The position numbers were made by a program, and so were the translations under genes. From NCBI RefSeq assembly GCF_044389085.1, contig NZ_JBIRXP010000005.1, positions 1 to 64,000 of the forward strand: 64,000 bases of DNA, given 5' to 3'. Source of the stretch: Isoptericola sp044389085 (GTDB lineage Bacteria; Actinomycetota; Actinomycetes; Actinomycetales; Cellulomonadaceae). The notes beneath the pieces were generated by a model. The model saw only the letters and a list, made by a program, of their open reading frames with translations. It did not search any database and was not told the origin of the DNA. Each line of letters begins with the position of its first letter. The first letter of the stretch is position 1. This document shows, one piece after another, positions 25,052 through 33,749 of this stretch.

Positions 25052-26569
25052 ATGACGACGCCGTTCACGACGACGCAGACCGGCACGCCGGTCGCGAGCG
25101 ACGCACAGTCCCTCACGCTGGGTGCGGACGGGCCCACCGTCCTGCACGACCGCTACCTGGTCGAGAAGCTCGCCTCCTTCAACCGGGAGCGCGTCCCGGA
25201 GCGCAACCCGCACGCCAAGGGCGGCGGCGCGTTCGGTGAGTTCGTCGTCACCGAGGACGTCTCGCAGTACACCCGCGCCGCGGTCTTCCAGAAGGGCGCG
25301 ACGAGCGAGACGCTGCTGCGCTTCTCCTCGGTCGCGGGCGAGCAGGGCTCCCCCGACACCTGGCGCGACGTGCGCGGCTTCTCGCTGCGCTTCTACACCA
25401 CCGAGGGCAACCTCGACATCGTCGGCAACAACACCCCGGTGTTCTTCCTGCGCGACGCGATGAAGTTCCCGGACTTCATCCACTCCCAGAAGCGCCTCGG
25501 CGCCTCCGGCCTGCGCAACGCCGACATGCAGTGGGACTTCTGGACGCTGTCCCCCGAGTCCGCCCACCAGGTCACCTACGTCATGGGCGACCGCGGGCTG
25601 TCGAAGTCGTGGCGCCACCTCAACGGCTATGGCTCGCACACCTACCAGTGGATCAACGCCGCGGGCGAGCGCTTCTGGGTGCAGTACCACTTCATCTCCC
25701 AGCAGGGCGTGGAGCACATGTCGTCCGAGGACGCCGAGCGCATCGCCGGTGAGGACGCGGACTACTACCGCCGCGACCTGTACGAGGCCATCGAGCGCGG
25801 GGAGCACCCCTCCTGGGACGTCAAGGTCCAGGTCATGCCGTACGAGGACGCGAAGACCTACCGCTTCAACCCGTTCGACATGACGAAGGTCTGGCCGCAC
25901 GCGGACTACCCGCTCATCAAGGTCGGCACCTTCACGCTGAACCGGAACCCGAAGAACTTCTTCGCGGAGATCGAGCAGGCGGCGTTCTCGCCGGGCAACC
26001 AGGTGCCGGGCACCGGCATCTCGCCCGACAAGATGCTCATGGCCCGCGTCTTCTCCTACCCCGACGCGCAGCGCTACCGCATCGGCACGAACTACAACCA
26101 GCTCCCCGTGAACCAGCCGCACGCCGCCCCGGTCGCGAACTACATGCACCAGGGCAGCATGCAGTACCACTTCAACGGCCCCGAGCACCGGGTCTACACG
26201 CCGAACTCGTTCGGCGCCCAGGGCGGCCCCGTGGCCGACCCGGCGCGCGGGGTCGAGGCCGGCTGGGAGTCGGACGGCGAGCTCGTGCGCGCCGCCCAGA
26301 CGCTGCACGCCGAGGACGACGACTTCGGCCAGGCGGGCACCCTGTACCGCGAGGTCTTCGACGACGGCGCCAAGGCGCGCTTCCTCGAGACCCTCACCGG
26401 CCAGGGTCTCGCGATCACGATCGACGAGATCCGCGAGCGGTTCTTCCAGTACTGGACGAACGTGGACGCCGAGCTCGGCGCCAAGCTCCGCGCCGAGGTG
26501 TCCGCGGGCCACGTCCCCTCGCCGGCCGCCGCCGGCTCGGGCCCCGACGTCGAGCCCGTCGGCATCTGA
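25052..26569 (+). CDS. katA: Monofunctional haem catalase
   Basis: This cytoplasmic catalase destroys hydrogen peroxide. The 505 residues match small-subunit catalases. Visible are the catalytic histidine in RVPERNPHAKGGGAFG, the asparagine segment IVGNNTPVFFLRD, and the haem-ligand tyrosine in RVFSYPDAQRYRIGTN. AAAGGA precedes the ATG. It is downstream of fur and is followed by a strong hairpin (26606-26642), so fur-katA forms a closed unit. Confidence 0.96.
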   Translation: MTTPFTTTQTGTPVASDAQSLTLGADGPTVLHDRYLVEKLASFNRERVPERNPHAKGGGAFGEFVVTEDVSQYTRAAVFQKGATSETLLRFSSVAGEQGSPDTWRDVRGFSLRFYTTEGNLDIVGNNTPVFFLRDAMKFPDFIHSQKRLGASGLRNADMQWDFWTLSPESAHQVTYVMGDRGLSKSWRHLNGYGSHTYQWINAAGERFWVQYHFISQQGVEHMSSEDAERIAGEDADYYRRDLYEAIERGEHPSWDVKVQVMPYEDAKTYRFNPFDMTKVWPHADYPLIKVGTFTLNRNPKNFFAEIEQAAFSPGNQVPGTGISPDKMLMARVFSYPDAQRYRIGTNYNQLPVNQPHAAPVANYMHQGSMQYHFNGPEHRVYTPNSFGAQGGPVADPARGVEAGWESDGELVRAAQTLHAEDDDFGQAGTLYREVFDDGAKARFLETLTGQGLAITIDEIRERFFQYWTNVDAELGAKLRAEVSAGHVPSPAAAGSGPDVEPVGI

Positions 26570-26605
26570 CGACACGCCGGCGCACGGCACGCGCGCCGAC
26601 ACCAC

Positions 26606-26642
26606 GCCGAGGCCGGGTCCCCCACGGGGGCCCGGCCTCGGC
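26606..26642 (+). terminator. katA terminator
   Basis: A perfect 12-bp stem (26606-26617 with 26631-26642) with additional C/G pairing inside the loop lies 37 bases past the katA stop. Confidence 0.85.
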
Positions 26643-26691
26643 CGTCCGCGGCGGGCCGCCGGGGCTCCGCCCCGATGCGAAGATGGACCCC

Positions 26692-27060
26692 ATGAGCACC
26701 CCGCCCGACGCCCCCTCCCCCACCTCCGCCGCCGACGACGCCACCCGCGACATCGCCGACGTCGCCGCCGTCGAGGTCATCACCGCCGCGGCCGTGCACC
26801 TCATGAGCGCCGCCGCCGTGAAGTGCGGCCTCGCGGAGGACGCCGACGCCCAGGGGCACCTCGACCTCGACGAGGCGCGCAAGCTGATCACCGCGCTCGC
26901 CGCCCTCGTCACGGCGAGCGCCCCCGACATCGGCAACCAGCACGCCCGCTCGCTCCGCGACGGCCTGCGGTCCCTCCAGCTCGCGTTCCGCGAGGCCTCC
27001 GTCGTGCCGGACGCGCCCGGCGAGGGCCCGGGCGAGAAGTACACGGGCTCCGTCGTCTGA
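26692..27060 (+). CDS. DUF1844 domain protein
   Basis: This 122-residue protein contains the DUF1844 core (VAAVEVITAAAVHLMSAAAVKCGLAED), two amphipathic helices of unknown function. It is a conserved actinobacterial neighbour of infC. I chose the ATG at 26692; an ATG three codons upstream (26683) is also possible. The layout GAAGAT, seven bases, ATG is compatible with a leaderless start. It is the first gene of a four-gene plus-strand run. Confidence 0.8.
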   Translation: MSTPPDAPSPTSAADDATRDIADVAAVEVITAAAVHLMSAAAVKCGLAEDADAQGHLDLDEARKLITALAALVTASAPDIGNQHARSLRDGLRSLQLAFREASVVPDAPGEGPGEKYTGSVV

Positions 27061-27061
27061 G

Positions 27062-27643
27062 ATGTCCGCCCCGTCCGCCTGGCCCCCGCCCCCGGATCAC
27101 GCGCCGCCGCCCCAGGGCGGCGGCGCGGCGGCGCGGCGACGCGGCCGCCGCACGGCGGTCACGGTCCTGGCGGTGCTGCTGGCCGGGTCGCTCGGGCTCG
27201 GCGCGTACCTGGGGGTGACCACGGCGCGCTGGCAGGCGCACAGCGCCGCCTGGGAGGACGAGGCGCGCGGGTACGCCGACCGCGTGGCCGCGCTCGACGC
27301 CGAGCTCGCGGCGACCGACGCCGAGCTCGTCGCCGCCCGTGAGCAGCTCGCCACCGCGACGGCACGGATCACCGACCTCGCCAACGAGAAGGCCCAGCTC
27401 GGCGACGAGAACGTCGCCTCGCAGCGGTACCTCGACTACGAGAAGCAGGTGAGCGAGGCGGCGGGCGTCGTGACGACCGCGCTGGGCGACTGCGTGGACG
27501 CCCAGGCGCAGCTCATCACCTACCTCGAGGACCGCGGCTCCTACGACGCGAAGGACCTCGACCGGTTCGCCACCGACGTCGACACCCTGTGCCGCCAGGC
27601 CTCGAAGGCGAACGACCAGCTGGAGCAGGAGCTCGAACCGTGA
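27062..27643 (+). CDS. Single-pass membrane protein with coiled coil
   Basis: The function of this 193-residue protein is not recognised. A proline-rich cytoplasmic N-terminus is followed by a basic stretch and one membrane segment (VTVLAVLLAGSLGLGAYLGV, about 32-52), then a long heptad-rich coiled coil (LDAELAATDAELVAAREQL) and a C-terminal domain with two cysteines outside the membrane. The start is one base after the DUF1844 stop, and its stop overlaps the next start. The topology suggests an envelope-associated partner of the protease that follows. Confidence 0.65.
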   Translation: MSAPSAWPPPPDHAPPPQGGGAAARRRGRRTAVTVLAVLLAGSLGLGAYLGVTTARWQAHSAAWEDEARGYADRVAALDAELAATDAELVAAREQLATATARITDLANEKAQLGDENVASQRYLDYEKQVSEAAGVVTTALGDCVDAQAQLITYLEDRGSYDAKDLDRFATDVDTLCRQASKANDQLEQELEP

Positions 27644-28440
27644 GCCGCCCGGCGTCCCCGCGACGCGCCGGGCGGGGGGTGCGCCCCGCGGCGGCGCTGC
27701 TCCTGGCCGCCGCGCTCACGGGCTGCGGGGTGCTCCCGGCGATGCCGCCCCCCGTCCCGGACGACGTCGTCCCGACACGCGTCGCACCGTCGCCAGCGCC
27801 CTCCCTCTCGACCGACGGCGCCGAGGGCCTGTCGCCGGACGGCTTCGACGCCGTGCAGCGCATGGCCGTGCGGATCCGCAACGTGGGCTGCGACGGGCTG
27901 TCCACCGGGTCCGGCTTCGCCGTCGACGAGCACACCCTCATCACCAACCGGCACGTCGTGGCCGACTCCGAGTCCCTGGAGGTGAGCACGTACGACGGGC
28001 GCGACCTCGCCGTCTCCGCCGCGGGCAGCGCCTCGCTCGCCGATCTGGCGCTGGTGCGCACCGCCGACCCCCTGCCCAGCCACCCCACCCTCGCGGACGC
28101 CGACCCGAGGCCCGGCGATCCCGTGACGGTGGTCGGGTACCCGGAGGGCGGCAGGCTGACCGTGACGGCCGGAGAGGTCATCGGGCCGACCACCGACCCC
28201 CTGCACGAGAACCTCGGCGAGGTGCTGCTCACCGACGCCCCCGTCGAGCCCGGCTCCTCCGGGTCCGCGGCCCTCGACGAGCGGGGCAGGGTGATCGGGG
28301 TGGTGTACGCGAAGACGTCCGACGGACGCTCCCTGCTGGTGCCGCTCTCCACCCTGGAGCAGCTGCTCGACGACGCCGACGGGTTCCGGGCGCTGCCGCC
28401 GTGCGAGCAGCCCTCCGGGTCGCCGTCACCCCCGCGCTGA
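27640..28440 (+). CDS. Trypsin-like serine protease lipoprotein
   Basis: This 266-residue protein has a signal peptide ending in a lipobox (AALTGC, cysteine near 29), so it should be anchored outside the membrane. A trypsin-fold domain follows with a visible triad: His in ITNRHVV, Asp in SLADLALV and Ser in PGSSGSAAL. No PDZ domain is present, unlike HtrA. The GTG at 27640 overlaps the previous stop, so it is coupled to the coiled-coil membrane protein. The substrate is unknown. Confidence 0.82.
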   Translation: MSRPASPRRAGRGVRPAAALLLAAALTGCGVLPAMPPPVPDDVVPTRVAPSPAPSLSTDGAEGLSPDGFDAVQRMAVRIRNVGCDGLSTGSGFAVDEHTLITNRHVVADSESLEVSTYDGRDLAVSAAGSASLADLALVRTADPLPSHPTLADADPRPGDPVTVVGYPEGGRLTVTAGEVIGPTTDPLHENLGEVLLTDAPVEPGSSGSAALDERGRVIGVVYAKTSDGRSLLVPLSTLEQLLDDADGFRALPPCEQPSGSPSPPR

Positions 28441-28538
28441 CCGTCGGCGCCGACCGTCCGGTCCCGAGTGGCGACGCTTCCCCCCGAGAGCCCGGGGGTG
28501 CAGACTGGCGGTCGCCCGTCCGACCGGAGGTCCCCACC

Positions 28539-28838
28539 GTGCCCGACCGCCCCGAGATCGTCTGCATCTGCGGCTCGGTGCGGTTCGTGGACGAGATGCG
28601 CGCGGCGCACCGCGACCTGACCCTGGCCGGCGCGATCGTCGTCGGCCCGGGCGGGGCGGACGAGGTCCTGACCGAGGAGCAGAGGGCTGCGCTCGCCGCG
28701 CTGCACCTGCGCAAGATCGACCTGGCCGACCGGGTCCTGGTCGTCAACCCCGGCGGCTACGTCGGAGAGTCGACGCGCAGGGAGATCGCGTACGCCCGGG
28801 CCACCGGGACGCCGGTCGCGTTCACCGTCCCCGGCTGA
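28539..28838 (+). CDS. Small nucleoside 2-deoxyribosyltransferase-like protein
   Basis: This 99-residue protein has CICGSVRF at the N-terminus, LHLRKIDLADRVLVVNPGGYVGESTRREIAYAR in the middle and TGTPVAFTVPG at the end. This is the pattern of the nucleoside 2-deoxyribosyltransferase superfamily and of short DUF4406-type proteins. It may handle nucleotide fragments, but activity cannot be claimed. GGAGG stands upstream of the GTG at 28539. It faces the SseB-like gene, 18 bases away. Confidence 0.65.
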   Translation: MPDRPEIVCICGSVRFVDEMRAAHRDLTLAGAIVVGPGGADEVLTEEQRAALAALHLRKIDLADRVLVVNPGGYVGESTRREIAYARATGTPVAFTVPG

Positions 28839-28856
28839 CCCCGGACGCCCGGGGTC

Positions 28857-29672
28857 TCAGCGCGCGGCACCCACCCGCAGCTCGAGGGAGTCGACCCGGC
28901 CCGAGATCACCGTCGAGGCGCCCAGGCGGGCGTTCACCTGCGCGAGCACGCGGTCGAGCCCGGAACGGTCCAGGCCCGGGTCGAGCGCCAGGACGACGGC
29001 GACCTCCGCCCGGCGCCCGGGCTCGGCGTGCGCCCGCACCACGTGCTGCACGGGGGCGGCGGCGTCCGCCACCGCGGTGGCGACCTCGCGGTCGACCACC
29101 AGCGCGCCGTCCGTGCCGCCCGGGACGAGCGCCGGCCGCCACTCGTGGCCCTGGGCGAGGGCCCACACGGCCGGGCGGGGCACGAGGGCCGTGGCGGGCC
29201 CCGCCGGGTCCACGACCAGGAGCGACCAGTCCTCGCTCACGGCCGACAGCGCCGCGCGGGCGGCCTCGACCGGGACCGGCCGCGCGTCCGCGCGCCAGGC
29301 CTTCATCGCGTCGACCGAGCTGAAGACCGGCAGCGCCCGGCGACCGTCGGGCGCCTCGATCGCCACGACGCCGGCCGCGGCCTCCTTGTCGACGTGCAGC
29401 TCCTGGGTGGTGCCCGAGGGGCCGTCGTGCTCGACCACGTCGGCGACGGCGAGCTCCGCCAGCACCGGCACCAGCACGCGCGTGACGGCGAGGCGCCGCA
29501 CGACGTCGCCCAGCGAGCCCGTCCCGCCGGCGTGCGCGCGCAGCAGCGAGGCGAGCTCGGGGTCGGCCGAGCCGTCGTCACCCGCGAACTGCGACGTCGG
29601 CTGGATGGACTTCAGGTGGCCGGGCAGCGCCCGACCCTCGGTGCCCGCCGGGTCGCCGTCACCCGCCGTCAC
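28857..29672 (-). CDS. SseB family protein
   Basis: This 271-residue protein resembles the SseB N-terminal domain family: ELHVDKEAAAGVVAIEAPDGRRALPVFSSVDAMKAW is read as the core segment FSSVDAMKAW. In actinobacteria such proteins commonly sit next to priA; their function is unknown. The GTG at 29672 overlaps the priA stop (GTGA), so it is coupled to the histidine genes. The C-terminal half (VVRAHAEPGRRAEV ...) looks like a second alpha/beta unit. Confidence 0.75.
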   Translation of the reverse strand: MTAGDGDPAGTEGRALPGHLKSIQPTSQFAGDDGSADPELASLLRAHAGGTGSLGDVVRRLAVTRVLVPVLAELAVADVVEHDGPSGTTQELHVDKEAAAGVVAIEAPDGRRALPVFSSVDAMKAWRADARPVPVEAARAALSAVSEDWSLLVVDPAGPATALVPRPAVWALAQGHEWRPALVPGGTDGALVVDREVATAVADAAAPVQHVVRAHAEPGRRAEVAVVLALDPGLDRSGLDRVLAQVNARLGASTVISGRVDSLELRVGAAR

Positions 29673-30400
29673 GGCCGGCCCGCCACGTCGAGCGCCTCGG
29701 GCAGCGTGAACGCCCCGGCGTACAGGGCCTTGCCCACCACGGCGCCCTCGACGCCGTCCGGCACCAGGGCGCGCAGCGCCTCGAGGTCCGCGAGGGAGGA
29801 GATGCCCCCCGACGCGACGACCTTGGCGGGCGTGCGCGACGCGACCTCGCGCAGCAGGTCGACGTTCGGCCCGCGCAGCGTGCCGTCCTTGGTGACGTCC
29901 GTGACGACGTACCGCGCGCACCCGGCGTCGTCGAGACGGGCGAGCACCTCCCACAGGTCGCCGCCCTCCTGGGTCCACCCCCGCGCGGCGAGCGTCGTGC
30001 CGCGCACGTCGAGACCGACGGCGACGGCGTCGCCGTGCTCCGCGATCACGCGCGCGGTCCACTCCGGGTCCTCGAGAGCCGCCGTGCCGATGTTGACGCG
30101 CCGGGCGCCCGTGGCGAGGGCGCGCTCGAGGGACGCGTCGTCGCGGATGCCGCCCGACAGCTCCACCTGGACGTCCAGCTCGGCCACGACCTGCGCGAGG
30201 AGGTCGGCGTTGGAGCCGCGACCGAACGCCGCATCGAGGTCGACGAGGTGGATCCACTCGGCGCCCCCCGCCTGCCAGTCGCGGGCGGCGGCCAGCGGGT
30301 CTCCGTAGGACGTCTCGGAGCCGGCCTCTCCCTGCACGAGTCGGACGGCCTGGCCGTCGGCGACGTCGACGGCGGGCAGCAGAACGAGGCGATCAGTCAC
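29669..30400 (-). CDS. priA: Phosphoribosyl isomerase A (HisA/TrpF bifunctional type)
   Basis: PriA isomerises ProFAR for histidine and, in actinobacteria, phosphoribosylanthranilate for tryptophan. The 243-residue TIM barrel has LLPAVDVADGQAVRLVQGEAG, HLVDLDAAFGRGSN, VELSGGIRD and VTDVTKDGTLRGPN with the two catalytic aspartates. I preferred the GTG at 30400, since GGAG lies six bases upstream; an ATG at 30412 falls in that ribosome site region. No trpF was seen here, consistent with dual function. Confidence 0.93.
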   Translation of the reverse strand: MTDRLVLLPAVDVADGQAVRLVQGEAGSETSYGDPLAAARDWQAGGAEWIHLVDLDAAFGRGSNADLLAQVVAELDVQVELSGGIRDDASLERALATGARRVNIGTAALEDPEWTARVIAEHGDAVAVGLDVRGTTLAARGWTQEGGDLWEVLARLDDAGCARYVVTDVTKDGTLRGPNVDLLREVASRTPAKVVASGGISSLADLEALRALVPDGVEGAVVGKALYAGAFTLPEALDVAGRP

Positions 30401-30462
30401 GGGGTTCTCCATCGTTTCGGTGGTGCGGCCCGTCGCTGTCGGGCCAGGGAGCGGGAGGGCCG

Positions 30463-31266
30463 TCAGAGCGAGCGGACCCAGTTCTCGAGCAGGGTCGCGC
30501 CGGCGTCACCGGACTTCTCGGGGTGGAACTGCGTGGCGGCCAGCGGTCCGCTCTCGACGGCGGCGACGAACCGGGCCTCCGAGCCGGGGGCCCCGTGCCG
30601 GGCCCAGGTGACCAGCGGCGGCGCATAACGCGGGTCGGCGTCGCCGTCGTGCCCCTGCGTGAACTCCTGCGCCGCGTACGAGTGCACGAAGTAGAACCGC
30701 TCGTGCTCCACCCCCGCGAAGAGCCGCGACCCCTCCGGGACCTCCACGGGCGACCAGCCCATGTGCGGCACGACCGGGGCGTCGAGGCGCTCGACGACCC
30801 CGGGCCACTCGCCGAGGCCCTCGGCGCGCTCGCCGTGCTCCACGCCGGCGTCGAACATGACCTGCATCCCGACGCAGATGCCGAGCACGGGCCGTCCTCC
30901 GGCGAGACGCCGGTCGATCACCTGGTCGCCGCGGACGGCGCGCAGCCCGGCCATGCAGGCGGCGAACGCGCCCACGCCCGGGACCACGAGCCCGTCGGCC
31001 TCGGCGGCCCGCGTCAGGTCCGCGGTGAGCTCGACGTCGGCACCCACCCGCTCGAGGGCCCGCACGGCCGAGCGCACGTTGCCGAAGCCGTAGTCGAGCA
31101 CGACGACGTGCGGGAGCCCGCCCGCCCTGGCGGGCGCCGGCGCCGGGTTGAGGTCGGCCGCGGCGCCGCCGTGCGGCAGCAGGGGCGAGATGCCCGCGGC
31201 CTCCTGCGCGGCGGCGATCGGGTCCCGGCCGGTGGCTCCGGGCATGTCGCTGGTCGTGTCCGGCAT
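30463..31266 (-). CDS. hisH: Imidazole glycerol phosphate synthase, glutaminase subunit HisH
   Basis: HisH releases ammonia from glutamine for HisF. The class I glutamine amidotransferase triad is visible: Cys in LGICVGMQ, His and Glu in TQFHPEKSG; the N-terminal VVVLDYGFGNVRS is typical. The protein has 267 residues, about 50 more than usual, because of an Ala/Pro-rich leader before VVVLDYG. The ATG at 31266 has GAGGAG four bases ahead, which supports the long form. hisF is not in this window. Confidence 0.92.
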   Translation of the reverse strand: MPDTTSDMPGATGRDPIAAAQEAAGISPLLPHGGAAADLNPAPAPARAGGLPHVVVLDYGFGNVRSAVRALERVGADVELTADLTRAAEADGLVVPGVGAFAACMAGLRAVRGDQVIDRRLAGGRPVLGICVGMQVMFDAGVEHGERAEGLGEWPGVVERLDAPVVPHMGWSPVEVPEGSRLFAGVEHERFYFVHSYAAQEFTQGHDGDADPRYAPPLVTWARHGAPGSEARFVAAVESGPLAATQFHPEKSGDAGATLLENWVRSL

Positions 31267-31275
31267 GCGACTCCT

Positions 31276-31797
31276 CTACTGCTTCTTGCGGGCCTTGCGC
31301 GCGGCGCCCGTGAGCATCCGCATCGCCTTGAACCGGCCGATGCTCGACGAGGGCACCACGCCCGGCAGGTCGGCCACGGTGATCTGGCCGGTGACGAGGT
31401 CCTCGAGGGCCTCGGGCGCGCCGCCGAGCACCAGGCCCGGCGGGAGCTCGCCCTCCGCCTCGCCGCCGGAGTAGCGCACGCACGTGAGCTGCTCGCCCCG
31501 GCGGGTCACGAGGACCAGGGGCACCCCGGCCACGAGCTTCGAGATCGCGGCTGCGGCCCGGGCGGGCGCGTCACCGCTCGTGTCGCGCAGGATCGCGAGC
31601 GCACCGACCGGGGTCGGCGCGGCGTCGACGTCGAGCTCGGCGAGCGAGCAGGCGGCCGCCAGGGGCTCGGCGCCGGCGATCTGCGTGATGAGGACCGCCA
31701 GCTCGGGGTCCGCGGAGGCGCCGTCGAGGCCGGACAGGTCGTCGGGGACCTCGAAGCCCTCGGGCAGGTCGGGCTGCTGGTCGGGATCGGTGGTCAT
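31276..31797 (-). CDS. Conserved protein of unknown function in the histidine cluster
   Basis: The function of this 173-residue protein is not recognised. The N-terminus is acidic (DLPEGFEVPDDLSGLDG), the centre is Ala/Leu-rich with a possible beta-rich fold (GVPLVLVTRRGEQLTCVRY), and the end is very basic (MLTGAARKARKKQ), which suggests contact with nucleic acid or an acidic partner. It starts four bases after the hisB stop and ends nine bases before hisH, so it is co-expressed with them. Confidence 0.7.
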   Translation of the reverse strand: MTTDPDQQPDLPEGFEVPDDLSGLDGASADPELAVLITQIAGAEPLAAACSLAELDVDAAPTPVGALAILRDTSGDAPARAAAAISKLVAGVPLVLVTRRGEQLTCVRYSGGEAEGELPPGLVLGGAPEALEDLVTGQITVADLPGVVPSSSIGRFKAMRMLTGAARKARKKQ

Positions 31798-31801
31798 GCG
31801 G

Positions 31802-32404
31802 CTACAGCGCACCCTTCGTGGACGGGACGCCCTCGACGCGCGGGTCGGGGGCGACGGCGGCGCGCAGCGCACGGGCGAGCGCCTTGAACTGGGCCTCGAC
31901 GATGTGGTGCGGGTCGCGGCCCGCGAGGACCCGCACGTGCAGGCAGATCCCGGCGTGGTGCGCGATCGACTCGAGCACGTGCCGCGTGAGCGACCCGGTG
32001 AAGTGCCCGCCGATGAGGTGGTACTCCTGGCCCTCCGGCTCGCCGGAGTGCACCAGGTACGGCCGGCCCGACACGTCGACGACCGCGAGCGCGAGCGCCT
32101 CGTCGAGCGGCACCGTGGCGTCGCCGAAGCGGGAGATGCCCCGCTTGTCGCCGAGCGCCTCGCGCAGCGCCTCGCCGAGCACGATCGCGACGTCCTCGAC
32201 GGTGTGGTGGGCGTCGATGTGCGTGTCCCCGGTCGCGCGCACCGTGAGGTCGATCAGGGAGTGCTTGCCGAGCGCGGTGAGCATGTGGTCGTAGAAGGGC
32301 ACGGTGGTCGAGATCTCCGTGCGCCCCGTGCCGTCCAGGTCCAGCTCGACGACGACGCTCGACTCGCTCGTCGTGCGCTCCACGCGGGCCGTGCGGTGCT
32401 GCAT
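31802..32404 (-). CDS. hisB: Imidazoleglycerol-phosphate dehydratase
   Basis: HisB dehydrates imidazole glycerol phosphate. The 200-residue monofunctional form shows the metal-binding repeats FYDHMLTALGKH, DAHHTVEDVAI and ESIAHHAG with DPHHIVEAQFK. The ATG overlaps the hisC stop (ATGA). Confidence 0.96.
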   Translation of the reverse strand: MQHRTARVERTTSESSVVVELDLDGTGRTEISTTVPFYDHMLTALGKHSLIDLTVRATGDTHIDAHHTVEDVAIVLGEALREALGDKRGISRFGDATVPLDEALALAVVDVSGRPYLVHSGEPEGQEYHLIGGHFTGSLTRHVLESIAHHAGICLHVRVLAGRDPHHIVEAQFKALARALRAAVAPDPRVEGVPSTKGAL

Positions 32405-33630
32405 CAGTCCTCCTTCTCGGGCGCCGCGGCGCCGGTCGTGCTCGCGCCGACGACCTCGGTGAACGCGGCCCGGAACGCCGCGTTCTCGGCGGGTGTGCCG
32501 ACGGACACCCGGAGCCACCCGTCGGGACCCGTCTCCCGGATGAGGACGCCGCGGTCGAGCAGGCCCTGCCAGACGGCGTGCCGGTCGGCGAACCTGCCGA
32601 ACAGCACGAAGTTCGCGTCCGAGTCCGCGACCTGCAGCGCCTCACCGGCCACGCGCTGCGCGCGCAGCCACGCCACCAGCGCGTCCCGCTCGTCGCGGAG
32701 CTCGCGCACCTGGGCGCGCAGCTCGTCGTGGTGCGCCAGCGCGCCGCGCGCGGCGGCCTGCGTCACCGCCGACAGGTGGTACGGGAGCCGGACGACGCGC
32801 AGGGCGTCCACGAGCTCGGCGGAGGCCGCCAGATAGCCCAGCCGCAGCCCGGCCGCGGCGAAGGCCTTCGACATCGTGCGCGAGACGGCGAGGTGCGGGT
32901 GCGCACCGAGCAGCTCGAGCGCCGAGGGCGTGCCCGGGCGCCGGAACTCGGCGTACGCCTCGTCGACCACGACGACGGCTCCCGCACGACGCCCGCCGTG
33001 CTCCGGCGCGTCCGCGACCTCGACGCGCGCCGCCGCCTCGAGGACGGCCTCGACGGTCGCGAGCGGCAGCGCCGTCCCGGTGGGGTTGTTCGGGCTGGCG
33101 AGGAGGATCACGGACGGCCGGACCTCCTCGATCGTCGCCACGGCGTGGTCGACGTCGAGCGTGAAGTCGGTCTCGCGGCGCCCGGTGACCCAGCGCGTGT
33201 GGGTGTCCCGCGCGTACTCGGGGTACATGGAGTAGGTCGGCGCGAACGACAGCGCGGTGCGCCCGGGGCCGCCGAAGGCCTGCAGCAGGTGCAGCATGAC
33301 CTCGTTGGAGCCGTTGGCCGCCCAGACCTGCTCGGCCGCGACGCGCACGCCCGACTCGAGGGCCAGGTAGTCCGCCAGGTCGTCGCGCAGGGCGGCGAAG
33401 TCGCGGTCCGGGTACCGGTTGAGCCCTCGCGCCGCGTCCGCGACGTGGCGGGCGATCGTCGCGACGACCGCGTCCGACGGGGGGTACGGGTTCTCGTTGA
33501 CGTTCAGCCGCACCGGCACGTCGAGCTGCGGGGCGCCGTAGGGCACCTCGGCGGCGAGCTCGGGACGCAGCGGCAGCCGCGCGCCGTCGACGCCACCGGC
33601 GGGCGCGGCGGCGGACAGGGGGGTGGTCAC
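32404..33630 (-). CDS. hisC: Histidinol-phosphate aminotransferase
   Basis: HisC is a class I/II PLP aminotransferase acting on imidazole acetol phosphate. The 408 residues show LNVNENPYPPS, NGSNEVMLHLLQAF, ASPNNPTGT, VVVDEAYAEF and the PLP lysine in SRTMSKAFAAAGLRLGY. A short Ala-rich tail extends past the fold. The GTG start stands six bases after TAGAAT, predicting a leaderless transcript starting the hisC-B-x-H-priA-sseB unit. hisD is not adjacent; it lies 8.4 kb away. Confidence 0.95.
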   Translation of the reverse strand: MTTPLSAAAPAGGVDGARLPLRPELAAEVPYGAPQLDVPVRLNVNENPYPPSDAVVATIARHVADAARGLNRYPDRDFAALRDDLADYLALESGVRVAAEQVWAANGSNEVMLHLLQAFGGPGRTALSFAPTYSMYPEYARDTHTRWVTGRRETDFTLDVDHAVATIEEVRPSVILLASPNNPTGTALPLATVEAVLEAAARVEVADAPEHGGRRAGAVVVVDEAYAEFRRPGTPSALELLGAHPHLAVSRTMSKAFAAAGLRLGYLAASAELVDALRVVRLPYHLSAVTQAAARGALAHHDELRAQVRELRDERDALVAWLRAQRVAGEALQVADSDANFVLFGRFADRHAVWQGLLDRGVLIRETGPDGWLRVSVGTPAENAAFRAAFTEVVGASTTGAAAPEKED

Positions 33631-33636
33631 GGCGTC

Positions 33637-33642
33637 ATTCTA
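33637..33642 (-). promoter_or_regulatory. -10 hexamer for hisC, predicted leaderless start
   Basis: TAGAAT on the minus strand ends six bases before the hisC GTG (33630). Confidence 0.6.
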
Positions 33643-33749
33643 CGGAACCTGCGGGGTGGCCGGGTGTGGCGTCCGCCCCTCGGCGCCGGCGGTCGGCACC
33701 GGGTGCGGGCCGGGCCCGCACTCTCCCGTCCGGGGCCCCGAGAACAGGT

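Noticed and set aside
28441..28538. Possible small gene or regulatory RNA between the protease gene and the deoxyribosyltransferase-like gene
   Set aside because: No start with ribosome site, no conserved-looking hairpin; only GC-rich spacer seen.
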